Origin: Lawsonibacter faecis
GTDB lineage: Bacteria; Bacillota; Clostridia; Oscillospirales; Oscillospiraceae
Length of the DNA stretch: 64,000 nucleotides
Assembly (NCBI RefSeq): GCF_014287675.1
Contig: NZ_JACOPQ010000001.1
Location: 186,001 to 250,000 of the forward strand
Direction: 5' to 3'
The position numbers and the translations under genes are program-made. This document shows positions 25,218 through 32,627 of the stretch, piece by piece (within the stretch, counting starts at the first letter, position 1; every line of letters starts with the position of its first letter). Below the pieces are notes generated by a model. It was not told the DNA's origin. It saw nothing but the letters and a program-made list of their open reading frames with translations, and did not search any database.

Positions 25218-25220
25218 CCC

Positions 25221-25249
25221 TTGCAGTTCGGTGGGTTTTGTCGTATAAT
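25221..25249 (+). promoter_or_regulatory. Promoter of the DegV-family gene
   Basis: TTGCAG (25221-25226), 17 bp, TATAAT (25244-25249), 45 bp upstream of the ATG. Confidence 0.7.
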
Positions 25250-25293
25250 GCGGGTAGCTTTTTCATCCATTACGAGAGACAGAGGAGGATTCT

Positions 25294-26163
25294 ATGAGCG
25301 GCTACAAAATTGTTACCGACGCCACCGTCGACCTCACCCCGGCGTGGGCTGAGCGTATCGGCGTGGATATCATCCCCATGGAGTGCCAGTTGGACGGCGC
25401 GCCCTATTCCTTCGGTCCCGGCGGGAATATCAGCGGCGAGGAGTTCTTCGCCGGGATGCGCCAGGGCAAGACCGGCTCCACCTCCCAGATAAATCCCACC
25501 GTCTATGAGAGCCACTTCGAGCGGTTCCTGTCCCAGGGGCTGGACGTGGTGTACCTCTGCTTCTCCTCCGGGCTCTCGGGCACCATCCAGGCCGCCCGCA
25601 TCTGCATGGAGGAGCTGCGCGAGAAGTACCCCGACCGGAAAATCGCCTGCATCGACACCCTGTCCGCCTCCAACGGAGAGGGCTTTCTGGTAAACGAGGC
25701 CGCCGCCCAGCAGGCTGCCGGGCTGGACTTCGACGCACTGGTGGCGTGGGTGGAGGAGAACAAGCTGAAGGTGGCCCACTGGTTTACCGTGGAGGATCTG
25801 CACCACCTCCACCGGGGCGGTCGGGTAAGCGCCGCCACCGCCATCATGGGCTCCGCTCTGCAGATTAAGCCCGTCATGCACTGCGACAACGAGGGCCATC
25901 TCACCAACACCGCCAAGGCACGGGGTCGGAAGAAGTCCCTGCTGGCCCTCGTTGACCGCATGGATGCCTCCTGGACCCCTGAGAAGGGCAAGCGTGCCTT
26001 TATCTGCCACGGCGACTGCATGGAGGACGCCAAGTTCATGGAAGCCGCTATTCTGGAGCGCCACAGCGACGCGGAAATTACCATCTTCCACATGGGACCC
26101 ATCATCGGCGCCCACTGCGGACCCGGCGTTATCGCGCTGTTTTTCTGGGGCAGCGAGCGGTAA
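25294..26163 (+). CDS. DegV-family fatty-acid-binding protein
   Basis: 289 residues, ATG behind AGAGGAGG. DegV proteins (FakB type) bind a fatty acid for phosphorylation by FakA kinase, feeding phospholipid synthesis. Motifs seen: IVTDATVDL at the N-terminus, GKTGSTSQINPTVYESHF (about 59-76), FSSGLSGTIQAA (about 90-101), HRGGRVSAATAIMG (about 170-183), and a C-terminal GPIIGAHCGPGVIALFFWG. All parts of the two-domain fold are present. No fakA gene adjoins it. Terminator follows at 26282. Confidence 0.93.
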   Translation: MSGYKIVTDATVDLTPAWAERIGVDIIPMECQLDGAPYSFGPGGNISGEEFFAGMRQGKTGSTSQINPTVYESHFERFLSQGLDVVYLCFSSGLSGTIQAARICMEELREKYPDRKIACIDTLSASNGEGFLVNEAAAQQAAGLDFDALVAWVEENKLKVAHWFTVEDLHHLHRGGRVSAATAIMGSALQIKPVMHCDNEGHLTNTAKARGRKKSLLALVDRMDASWTPEKGKRAFICHGDCMEDAKFMEAAILERHSDAEITIFHMGPIIGAHCGPGVIALFFWGSER

Positions 26164-26281
26164 TCTCACAGGCGGCGCGGAGACTGCCCCCGGCAGAAGC
26201 AAGACGCGGCACACCGGGCAGCTGCCCTGGCGTGTGTCCCCGTCAGCCGTCCCGGAAGTATCGGTTATCTCATTTAATGAG

Positions 26282-26311
26282 AAAAAGAGCGCGCCAAAGC
26301 GCGCTCTTTTT
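26282..26311. terminator. Bidirectional terminator
   Basis: AAAAAGAGCGCG, short loop, GCGCGCTCTTTTT. Lies between convergent degV-like and diguanylate cyclase genes. Confidence 0.9.
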
Positions 26312-26348
26312 CTGCCGTTTTGCCTCACAAGACAGGCCGCAGCCGGGC

Positions 26349-27440
26349 CTACTCCCCGGCGACGCAGTTCTTCCCCCGCGCCTTGGCACGGTAGAGGGCG
26401 GCGTCCGCCCGCTCCACCAGGGCGGCGAAGGTCCCCTCTCCGGTCGGAATCTCGGCGGCCACGCCCACACTCAGGGTAATCGGCACACCGTCGGGGGCGC
26501 GCAAATTCTCCTGGCGAATGCGCTCCAGCAGCTCCTCCCCGGCGCGCACCCCCTCCGCCCCCGTGCTGCCGGGCAGGGAAAAGATGAACTCCTCTCCGCC
26601 GTAACGGGCCACGAAGACGCCCTGCTCCTCGGCAAACCGGTTGAGCACCCTGCCCAGCTCCATGAGGCAGCGGTCCCCCGCGGGATGGCCGAAGCGGTCG
26701 TTAAACTGCTTGAAATCGTCGATATCCAGCATTACCACCGCCACGCTCATGCCGCCCTTCTGGCAGCGCCGGTAGCCGCGGACCATATTGTCCTCCATTG
26801 CCCGCCGGTTTAAGAGTCCGGTGAGGGGGTCGGTCCGGCTGATATGCTCCAGCTCCAGGCGGATTTCCCCGTCCCGCAGGCGCAGGTCATTCACCCAGTA
26901 GAGAAAGAAGAAACCCAGCAGCCAGGTGGTCACCGCTCCGGACACGTCGTAGGCCAGGGCATCCGGCGTTTTGATGCGGAGCGCCAGCGCCAAGTATAGG
27001 CCGGTCTCCGCCGTCAGGGTGAGGGCAATCTGCCACAGGGGCATGGTGAAGAGCACGCTCACCAGCATATAGGCCAGCGGAAAAAAGATGGAGGGCCGGT
27101 CCGGGTACGGGAAGAGGCAGATGCAGATGGCAAAGCCCAGGACGGCGACCACCATCAGGATGCTCAAGCCCTGAACCACTGGATAGGACGGCTCGCTCCG
27201 CCTGCCGTACCAGAAAAAAAAGAAGACCATCGGCAGATTGATACCGGCAAAGAGCAGATAGTACCAGTTGAGGTCCGCGCTGTGAAAAATGGCCCCGGCT
27301 GCCGCGCCGTAGAGCACCAGGAAGAGCTCAAAGGCAAATGAAACCCGGCGGAGCATCGTCAGGTTGGAGCGGGCTACCTCTCTCCTGAGCTGGGAGAAGT
27401 ACCGCCTGCCCCGCTGGTGGAATGCTTTGATTTTTTCCAA
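26349..27440 (-). CDS. Membrane-bound diguanylate cyclase
   Basis: 363 residues, TTG start at 27440 with GGAGGG seven bases upstream. Residues about 30-190 contain six hydrophobic segments; the C-terminal half is a GGDEF domain with the intact active-site variant GGEEF (RYGGEEFIFSL) and the preceding DIDDFKQFNDRFGH metal-binding segment. It should make cyclic di-GMP in response to a membrane or intramembrane cue. Together with the solute-binding cyclase at 11782 it shows active cyclic di-GMP signalling in this organism. Monocistronic. Confidence 0.92.
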   Translation of the reverse strand: MEKIKAFHQRGRRYFSQLRREVARSNLTMLRRVSFAFELFLVLYGAAAGAIFHSADLNWYYLLFAGINLPMVFFFFWYGRRSEPSYPVVQGLSILMVVAVLGFAICICLFPYPDRPSIFFPLAYMLVSVLFTMPLWQIALTLTAETGLYLALALRIKTPDALAYDVSGAVTTWLLGFFFLYWVNDLRLRDGEIRLELEHISRTDPLTGLLNRRAMEDNMVRGYRRCQKGGMSVAVVMLDIDDFKQFNDRFGHPAGDRCLMELGRVLNRFAEEQGVFVARYGGEEFIFSLPGSTGAEGVRAGEELLERIRQENLRAPDGVPITLSVGVAAEIPTGEGTFAALVERADAALYRAKARGKNCVAGE

Positions 27441-27599
27441 GAGCTCTCCCTCCTCACGTCTGCCGCAAATCTGTGCACCGTATACCGCATCCCCGCGCAG
27501 GCTCCCCCTCCGGGCCGGAGACGGGCGCGCCAGTCATCAATATCACCGCTGCTCTGCGGTCATTATACCATAAAGGTCCATGGAAACAAAGGACATAAG

Positions 27600-27634
27600 A
27601 GGCCCCCGGCGCTCCTGTTGAATGCCGGGGGCCT
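27600..27634. terminator. Terminator hairpin downstream of pyrB
   Basis: Stem AGGCCCCCGGC/GCCGGGGGCCT, 16 bp beyond the pyrB stop. The T-rich tail is better on the plus strand; on the minus strand it is CTCTTATGT. Confidence 0.75.
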
Positions 27635-27649
27635 CCTTTTTGATTGTAA

Positions 27650-28708
27650 TTACCGCAGGGCCGCGTCACAGAAGGCGCAGCAGTCCACATCGCCGTTCTT
27701 CTTGACCAGCGGGGGAAGATAGTGGTCGGTCTGGGTGATGCAGTTGGGATTGGAGCACACGGGCCGGGTGCCAATCTCCACCGCGTCGGGCTTCATGCGG
27801 GACTGGTTGGCGAGGTCGGTGAGGAGGGCCATCCGGGCGAACATGCCGTAACGGGCCTGCTCAAAGTAGACGGCGCGGGGGTCGTCATCCACGTCGATGG
27901 AGATCTCGTCCACACGGGGCAGGGGGTGCATCACCAGCAGCTCCTTCCTGGCCCGCTCCAGCTTGCTCTTGGTGAGCACGTAAATTCCCTTATTTCGCTC
28001 GTACTCCAGGGGGTCCACGAAGCGCTCCTTCTGGATGCGGGTCATGTAGAGCACGTCCAGCTGGGGCATGACGGTCTCCAGGCCGGTGACCTCCACAAAC
28101 CACATCCCGTTCTGCTTCATAAAGGCCCGCATATACTCCGGAACCGCCAGCTCACGGGGGGAGACGAGATAGAACTTGATGCCCTTGAATTTCGCCATGG
28201 CCTTGATGAGGGAGTGGACGGTGCGGCCGTTCTTCAAGTCGCCGCACAGGCCCACCGAGAGGCCGTCCACCCCGCCCCGCAGGCGGGTGATGGTGGTCAG
28301 GTCCGCAGTGGTCTGGGTGGGATGCATATGGCCGCCGTCCCCGGCGTTGATGACGGGCACGTCGGAATAGAGGCTGGCCGCCTTGGCCGCACCCTCACGG
28401 GGGTTGCGCATGACCACCACGTCGGCGTATCCGGAGACCATCTTGATGGTGTCCTTCAGCGTCTCGCCCTTGGCGGTGGAGGTGGATTTGGGGTCGGCGA
28501 AGCCGAAGACCGTGCCGCCCACCCGAAGCATGGCGGATTGAAAGGAGAAATTGGTGCGGGTGGAGGGCTCATAGAAAAGGCTCGCCATCACCCGGCCCCG
28601 GCAGGCGTCCATAAAATCGGCGGGGTGGTCAATTATCTCGCTGCACCTGGTGTACAGCGCGTCCCACTCCGCCCGAGGCAAATCACCGAAATCTATCAAA
28701 TGCCGCAT
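27650..28708 (-). CDS. pyrB: Aspartate carbamoyltransferase with PyrI-like zinc tail
   Basis: Catalyses carbamoyl phosphate plus aspartate to carbamoyl aspartate in pyrimidine synthesis. 352 residues from the ATG at 28708 (GGGGGAAGATGGGCAT upstream); an ATG at 28726 would leave almost no leader after the promoter. The carbamoyl-phosphate loop STRT is at 49-52, followed by KGETLKDT and HPTQTTADL. After about residue 310 comes an extra segment with Cys-x4-Cys-x20-Cys-x2-Cys (CSNPNC and CAFC), the pattern of the zinc domain of PyrI. The allosteric nucleotide domain of PyrI is missing. No other pyr gene adjoins it. Confidence 0.93.
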   Translation of the reverse strand: MRHLIDFGDLPRAEWDALYTRCSEIIDHPADFMDACRGRVMASLFYEPSTRTNFSFQSAMLRVGGTVFGFADPKSTSTAKGETLKDTIKMVSGYADVVVMRNPREGAAKAASLYSDVPVINAGDGGHMHPTQTTADLTTITRLRGGVDGLSVGLCGDLKNGRTVHSLIKAMAKFKGIKFYLVSPRELAVPEYMRAFMKQNGMWFVEVTGLETVMPQLDVLYMTRIQKERFVDPLEYERNKGIYVLTKSKLERARKELLVMHPLPRVDEISIDVDDDPRAVYFEQARYGMFARMALLTDLANQSRMKPDAVEIGTRPVCSNPNCITQTDHYLPPLVKKNGDVDCCAFCDAALR

Positions 28709-28741
28709 ATGCCCATCTTCCCCCATTTTATTTTTCGGATT

Positions 28742-28770
28742 ATCATACCATATTCCCCGCGGTTCGGCAA
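28742..28770 (-). promoter_or_regulatory. pyrB promoter
   Basis: Minus strand TTGCCG (28770-28765), 17 bp, TATGAT (28747-28742). The predicted leader is under 30 nt, so there is no room for a PyrR attenuator. Confidence 0.65.
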
Positions 28771-28883
28771 GATGCGCTTATGCAAATTTCCCCCGTCATA
28801 TTGTCAAAAACTTCAGCACATGATTTTTCCGCTCCCGTCCATGCTAATGCCATATATCAAATTGCATGGAAAGGAACGGCGGC

Positions 28884-29435
28884 ATGGCGGAATGGTTCTG
28901 GTATTTTGTATGTTACAGCCTGATTGGCTTCGTGCTGGAGGTCCTGTTTGCCCGGGTGATCCGCAATCCAAAAAAAGACCGGAAATGTCTCTATTTTCTC
29001 CCCCTCTGTCCGGTCTACGGCTTCGGGGCCGTCCTCATCCTGCTGCTGCCGCCCGCCGTCCGACAAAATCCATGGCTCCTCTTCCCCTGCGCGGCCCTGA
29101 CCGCCACTGCAGCGGAGTACCTGCTGGGGCTCTTCTATGAGCGGGTGGCCAAGGTGCAATTCTGGGACTACTCCCATCTGCCCCTGAACGTGGGCGGAAA
29201 GGTATGCCTGCTCTTTACCGCCATGTGGGGCGCCCTGGCCATGGGCCTTGTCTACTGGGTTCACCCCTGGGTGGCGCTGCTGGTATCCAGGATTCCCGGG
29301 TGGCTGACCCTGCCAGCCGTTCTTTTCTTGGGGCTGGACATCTTTTTCACCCTCTACGTGCTCCGGCGGGAACGCAGCACCGACGCGCTGCTCTGGTATA
29401 AGCGCTTGGGGAACAGACGCAGGCAGGAGACTTAG
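28884..29435 (+). CDS. Putative ABC-type membrane protein (PF06541-like)
   Basis: 183 residues from the ATG at 28884 (AAAGGAACGGCGGC upstream), six residues shorter than the first in-frame ATG at 28866, which has no site. Five or so hydrophobic segments; the pattern YFVCYSLIGFVLEVLF, FLPLCPVYGFGAVLIL, EYLLGLFYERV and FWDYSHLPLNVGGKVCL is typical of the putative ABC-transporter type IV membrane family (CmpB-like). No ATPase gene is adjacent, as usual for this family. Function unknown. Confidence 0.82.
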   Translation: MAEWFWYFVCYSLIGFVLEVLFARVIRNPKKDRKCLYFLPLCPVYGFGAVLILLLPPAVRQNPWLLFPCAALTATAAEYLLGLFYERVAKVQFWDYSHLPLNVGGKVCLLFTAMWGALAMGLVYWVHPWVALLVSRIPGWLTLPAVLFLGLDIFFTLYVLRRERSTDALLWYKRLGNRRRQET

Positions 29436-29472
29436 GAGACAGCAGGGAGAATATGCATGATTTTGCAGCAAA

Positions 29473-29507
29473 AAAGCCCCGCGGCGCTGCCGCGGGGCTC
29501 TCTTTTT
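29473..29507. terminator. Bidirectional terminator
   Basis: Stem AGCCCCGCGGC/GCCGCGGGGCT with A- and T-rich flanks, between convergent genes at 29435 and 29512. Confidence 0.9.
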
Positions 29508-29511
29508 GCTG

Positions 29512-31251
29512 TTAACCCATGGAGTCGATGATCTGCTTGGCCTCCTCAGTGGTGATGGGGCCGCTGATCATACCCTCCATCACTCCGCTCTTCCAGGCCA
29601 CGGAACGCCGGTCGTTGTTGGTCATGATATAGAACGTCACGCCGTTGTGCTGGTACTCCTCCACAGGCTCGTCGTCCTTGATGATGATCGTGGTGCCGCT
29701 CCCCGCGGTCTCCTCGTCGGCGAAGACCTTGACGCTGATGCGAAACAGCTCCTCGCCCTCGAAGTAGGCGGCGGTGATGTCGGTCCAGGCGGACATCTCG
29801 GTGGCGGTGACCTCCTCCAGCACAAACCGGCCCGGAATAAAGTCGGGCGCCAGGCTGGCGGGGAGGTCGTAAGCGGCCAGGGCATCGCTCATGCTGTCGT
29901 AGTGGTTCTCCACAATATCGGAGGGACGGTACCCGGGCTTCTCACTCTGCGGCCGGTCGGGCGACCACTGAGGGATGGAGTCGATGATATGCCGGGCCTC
30001 CTCCTCGGTGAGGTCCCCGCTGATGTAGCCGGAGACGCGGCCCGCAGTCCAGGTAACGATAAGGCCGTCGCCGTCGTCCAGAATGCGGAAGGTCACGCCG
30101 TTGTGCTCATACTCCTCCGCACCGCCGCCCTCCCGGGCGAAGACGGGCGCCACGGGCTCGGCGGGGTCCTCCCACCACTCCAGATGGACGGAAAAGCGCT
30201 TCTCGTGCGCGGCATCATCGTAGACGGCGTGGATCATCTCCACGTTCTGCCAGCCGTTGCCGCTGTTCAGCTCACTCTTGGTGAAGCCCTCGGGCAGCCA
30301 GGTGGGGGCCAGATTGGGGTCCAGGTCCATTACCTCCAGCAGGGACCGAAGGTCGTTGCCCATCGGAGGCGTACGGTCCGGGTCGGGGGCGTGATAGCCC
30401 CCGCCGCTCCCCTCCGTGATGGAGCGGACCAGCGCCTGGGCGGTCTCCACATCCAAATCGCCGATGATGGAGCCCTCCATGGAGCCGTGAATCCAGCGGA
30501 CGCTCAGCTCATCCTTTAACTGGAGAATAAAATAACTCCTGCCGTCCACCACGTACTGTATGGCCTCCGGATCGCCCAGGCCGTCCACGCGGGTGGCGGG
30601 GATGGAATCATACCGGCGGACCTCTACCGTGTAGCCCCGGCCTTCCTCGTCCCGGCAGTCAGCGGTAAAGAGATCGCTCTGTGCTTCGCGGGAGACGGTC
30701 ACCTCGGTCTTCAGCGCGCCGAAGTATCCGCCGGGCTCAGGAACCCAGGTGGGGTCCATGGGAACGGTGGTGCCGTTGGCGGAGAGGGCCTCCGCCAGGG
30801 TGTCGAAGGGGCCGTACCTCAGGTTGTCCGGCCGGGGCTGGTCGGAGGTTTCAAACGTGAACTCCCCTCTCCCCCAGTGGGCCAGAAAGCCGAGCATATC
30901 AATGCCCATGCCCTGACAGACCAGCGCAAGGCACAGGCAGGCCGCCGCGGCCACTGCGGCAATCCGCCCCGCCAGCCGCCAGCCCCTGGGGCGGCGCTTG
31001 GCGGGGAGCACCTGCAGCGCGGGCCCCGCCGCCCTGTCTCCCTCAAACAGCTCCTTATACTTCTCCCGAAACGCCTTCTCGCCGGACACCGCGTCGAACT
31101 CGGATGCCAGAGGCGCCTCATCGTCCAGAGCGGAGAAGTATTCGTCCAGGGCGGAGAGGTCGAAATCCTCCTCGCCCATGCCGTCCAACCGGTCGGACAG
31201 GGCCTCGATGAGCTCGTCCCGCTCCAGTTTCTCCCGCTCGCTATCAGGCAT
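29512..31251 (-). CDS. Anti-sigma-like membrane protein with three DUF4367-type repeats
   Basis: 579 residues from the ATG at 31251 (GGGAGGTGATAAGG upstream). The first 90 residues are acidic and cytoplasmic, one membrane segment lies at about 95-115, and the exterior part contains three tandem domains of about 130-150 residues, each with a WxP (TWVPEP, TWLPEG, DFIPGR) beginning and a late GxISG/GSIIG motif followed by an acidic helix (EEEARHIIDSI and relatives). This matches DUF4367, often encoded beside ECF sigma factors. It is 122 bp downstream of a sigma factor gene and probably senses an envelope signal to control it. Confidence 0.82.
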   Translation of the reverse strand: MPDSEREKLERDELIEALSDRLDGMGEEDFDLSALDEYFSALDDEAPLASEFDAVSGEKAFREKYKELFEGDRAAGPALQVLPAKRRPRGWRLAGRIAAVAAAACLCLALVCQGMGIDMLGFLAHWGRGEFTFETSDQPRPDNLRYGPFDTLAEALSANGTTVPMDPTWVPEPGGYFGALKTEVTVSREAQSDLFTADCRDEEGRGYTVEVRRYDSIPATRVDGLGDPEAIQYVVDGRSYFILQLKDELSVRWIHGSMEGSIIGDLDVETAQALVRSITEGSGGGYHAPDPDRTPPMGNDLRSLLEVMDLDPNLAPTWLPEGFTKSELNSGNGWQNVEMIHAVYDDAAHEKRFSVHLEWWEDPAEPVAPVFAREGGGAEEYEHNGVTFRILDDGDGLIVTWTAGRVSGYISGDLTEEEARHIIDSIPQWSPDRPQSEKPGYRPSDIVENHYDSMSDALAAYDLPASLAPDFIPGRFVLEEVTATEMSAWTDITAAYFEGEELFRISVKVFADEETAGSGTTIIIKDDEPVEEYQHNGVTFYIMTNNDRRSVAWKSGVMEGMISGPITTEEAKQIIDSMG

Positions 31252-31270
31252 CCTTATCACCTCCCACACC

Positions 31271-31317
31271 TCGTCTGCCGGCTGGCCGGCAGACGACAAA
31301 GCGCCCCAGGGCGCTTT
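31271..31317 (-). promoter_or_regulatory. Two consecutive hairpins between sigma factor and partner gene
   Basis: 31271-31296 forms TCGTCTGCCGGC/GCCGGCAGACGA with a 2-base loop and 31298-31317 forms AAAGCGCC/GGCGCTTT. They lie in the 122-bp gap and could partly terminate or process the message, lowering expression of the downstream gene. Confidence 0.55.
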
Positions 31318-31373
31318 TCACGCCAACCTTTGCTTTCTTCTCACTAGGTATATCGGTTCAACAGACCGTTTCA

Positions 31374-31896
31374 TTACACACTGGACGGACTTTTTTGCAA
31401 TTTCTCCAACAATTCTTTGCAACGGCTCCTCGCCCGGAAGAGCCTTGTCCGGGAATTGAGGACCGAAATGCCCAGGCGGGCGGAAATCTCCTCGTGGGTG
31501 AGCTCCTCCTCATAGAAGAGGAGCAGGATTTCCCGGTCCCGGGGCCCCAGCCCCTCGGGCAGGGCGTCGGCCAAGACCGAGCGGTCCTCCTCCGGGGCGG
31601 CCAGGTCGAAGTCCTGCTCCAACGGGACCTCCATCCGGTACCGGGCGGACTTCACCTCGGTCAGTATCAGGTGCTGCAGCGTCTTCCACAGCCAGCCCGG
31701 CAGATTGGGGTGGCCGGTGAGCTGGTCGTACTTGCGCAGCAGAAGCACAAAAGCGTCCTCCACCAGCTCCTCCGCCAGTTCCCGGCTGCGGAGCTGCCCG
31801 GCGGCATAGCGCACCATTCTGGCGGCGTTGTGCTGGTAGAGCGCGCTGAATACTTCGTCTCGGTTTTCCAGTGAAAAACGCCCCCTTTCGACGCAT
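31374..31896 (-). CDS. ECF-type RNA polymerase sigma factor, start disturbed
   Basis: Sigma-70 family factor. Region 2 (RYAAGQLRSRELAEELVEDAFVLLL) and region 4 (LGPRDREILLLFYEEELTHEEISARLGIS) are in one frame, open from 31374. The only ATG in that frame is at 31817, with no ribosome site, and it cuts off the first region-2 helix. The same frame upstream still reads like a sigma factor (GRFSLENRDEVFSALYQHNAARM), and an ATG at 31896 in the neighbouring frame would join it if one base were missing from the run of five C (plus strand) at 31881-31885. The promoter start at about 31919 fits the 31896 ATG. So either a frameshift mutation, a sequencing error, or an unusual start. Partner: DUF4367 protein at 29512. 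Confidence 0.78.
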
Positions 31897-31925
31897 TCCG
31901 TCAGACGGATATCGTGGTTGCTTCC

Positions 31926-31954
31926 ATCATATCAGGTTTTAGCCGCAGGTGCAA
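31926..31954 (-). promoter_or_regulatory. Promoter of the sigma factor operon
   Basis: Minus strand TTGCAC (31954-31949), 17 bp, TATGAT (31931-31926). Confidence 0.72.
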
Positions 31955-31987
31955 GACAGATGTTTTTGTACAAAACCTCTGCAAAAA

Positions 31988-32022
31988 GACGCAGGGAGCA
32001 TGATTTAAATGCTCCCTGCGCC
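31988..32022. repeat. Hairpin direct repeat, left of repeat copy 3
   Basis: GCAGGGAGCAT paired with ATGCTCCCTGC around GATTTA. A diverged direct copy lies at 32234-32268, so the dispersed repeat at 32022-32234 is flanked by two versions of the same 35-bp hairpin. Confidence 0.8.
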
Positions 32023-32234
32023 AGCCTGTCAAAAAAACCTCCGCAGAGCAAGCCTCGCAGAGTTCCGTCGTCCGCAGACGGCGGAATTAAGTTATAATCC
32101 GTCATTTCCGGGGACATGCGCCTCAGAAATGACACTTCTCATGGCGGATGGGGCGACTTTTTCCCAAGAAATCGAGTCCCATCCGTCATGCAGCCTTCTG
32201 TCAAAGAAGCCCGAGGGGCTTCTTTGACAAGCTG
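32022..32234 (+). repeat. Dispersed structured repeat, copy 3 (fullest copy)
   Basis: 213 bp. The ends are imperfect inverted repeats: CAGCCTGTCAAAAAAACCTC at the left and CAGCTTGTCAAAGAAGCCCC read inward from the right. Inside are a TTCCGTCGTCCGCAGACGGCGGAA hairpin (in two halves around CGCA), an inverted pair around CATTTCCG/CAGAAATG, and a closing hairpin TGTCAAAGAAGCCC/GGGCTTCTTTGACA. This looks like a non-autonomous MITE-type element. Confidence 0.85.
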
Positions 32235-32268
32235 ACGCAGGGGACATGATTTAAATACCCCCTGCGCC
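32234..32268. repeat. Hairpin direct repeat, right of repeat copy 3
   Basis: GCAGGGGACATGATTTAAAT then ACCCCCTGC: the diverged partner of 31988-32022. It can also serve as terminator for the small leftward gene at 32276-32488. Confidence 0.75.
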
Positions 32269-32275
32269 GGATGTA

Positions 32276-32488
32276 CTATACCTTTTTCAGTTCGCTTACG
32301 GTATCGTTTACAATGGTCTTGGGCACATAGGCCCCGGCGAACGCGATGAGCTGGTCCAGCGTCACCGTCCGGGCTGCGCCCAGCAGGGGATGCTTCATAA
32401 CCATGGGAAAACGGCGCTGGAACACCGCCCGGGACTTGGGGTTATCCAGCAGCTCCCCCACCGTGATTTGATTGTTCTTCAGATCCAA
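32276..32488 (-). CDS. Small conserved protein, unrecognised
   Basis: 70 residues, TTG start at 32488 with GGAGGTG seven bases upstream. The sequence (ITVGELLDNPKSRAVFQRRFPMVMKHPLLGAARTVTLDQLIAFAGAYVPKTIVNDTVSEL, in segments) is helical and resembles short modules I have seen attached to the C-termini of glycosidases and other enzymes in Clostridia, though I cannot name a family. Cytoplasmic; no metal or catalytic motif. It is divergent from the membrane protein at 32628. Confidence 0.7.
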   Translation of the reverse strand: MDLKNNQITVGELLDNPKSRAVFQRRFPMVMKHPLLGAARTVTLDQLIAFAGAYVPKTIVNDTVSELKKV

Positions 32489-32537
32489 ATTGCTTCACCT
32501 CCACCCCTATCCTATGCGCCCCGGCGCGGATTACCAC

Positions 32538-32566
32538 TTGCACAACGCCCCCCGTACAGATATAAT
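32538..32566 (+). promoter_or_regulatory. Promoter of the membrane protein gene at 32628
   Basis: TTGCAC (32538-32543), 17 bp, TATAAT (32561-32566). It rules out the longer in-frame start at 32472, which would precede the promoter. Confidence 0.78.
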
Positions 32567-32627
32567 GGTTCTCACCGTAAACGTCGGACACAGCCCCGCC
32601 GCAGGGGCGGAGGAAGGGAGCTTTCCT

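Noticed and set aside
27722..29140. 472-codon plus-strand frame
   Set aside because: Antisense to pyrB and through its promoter; no domain content.
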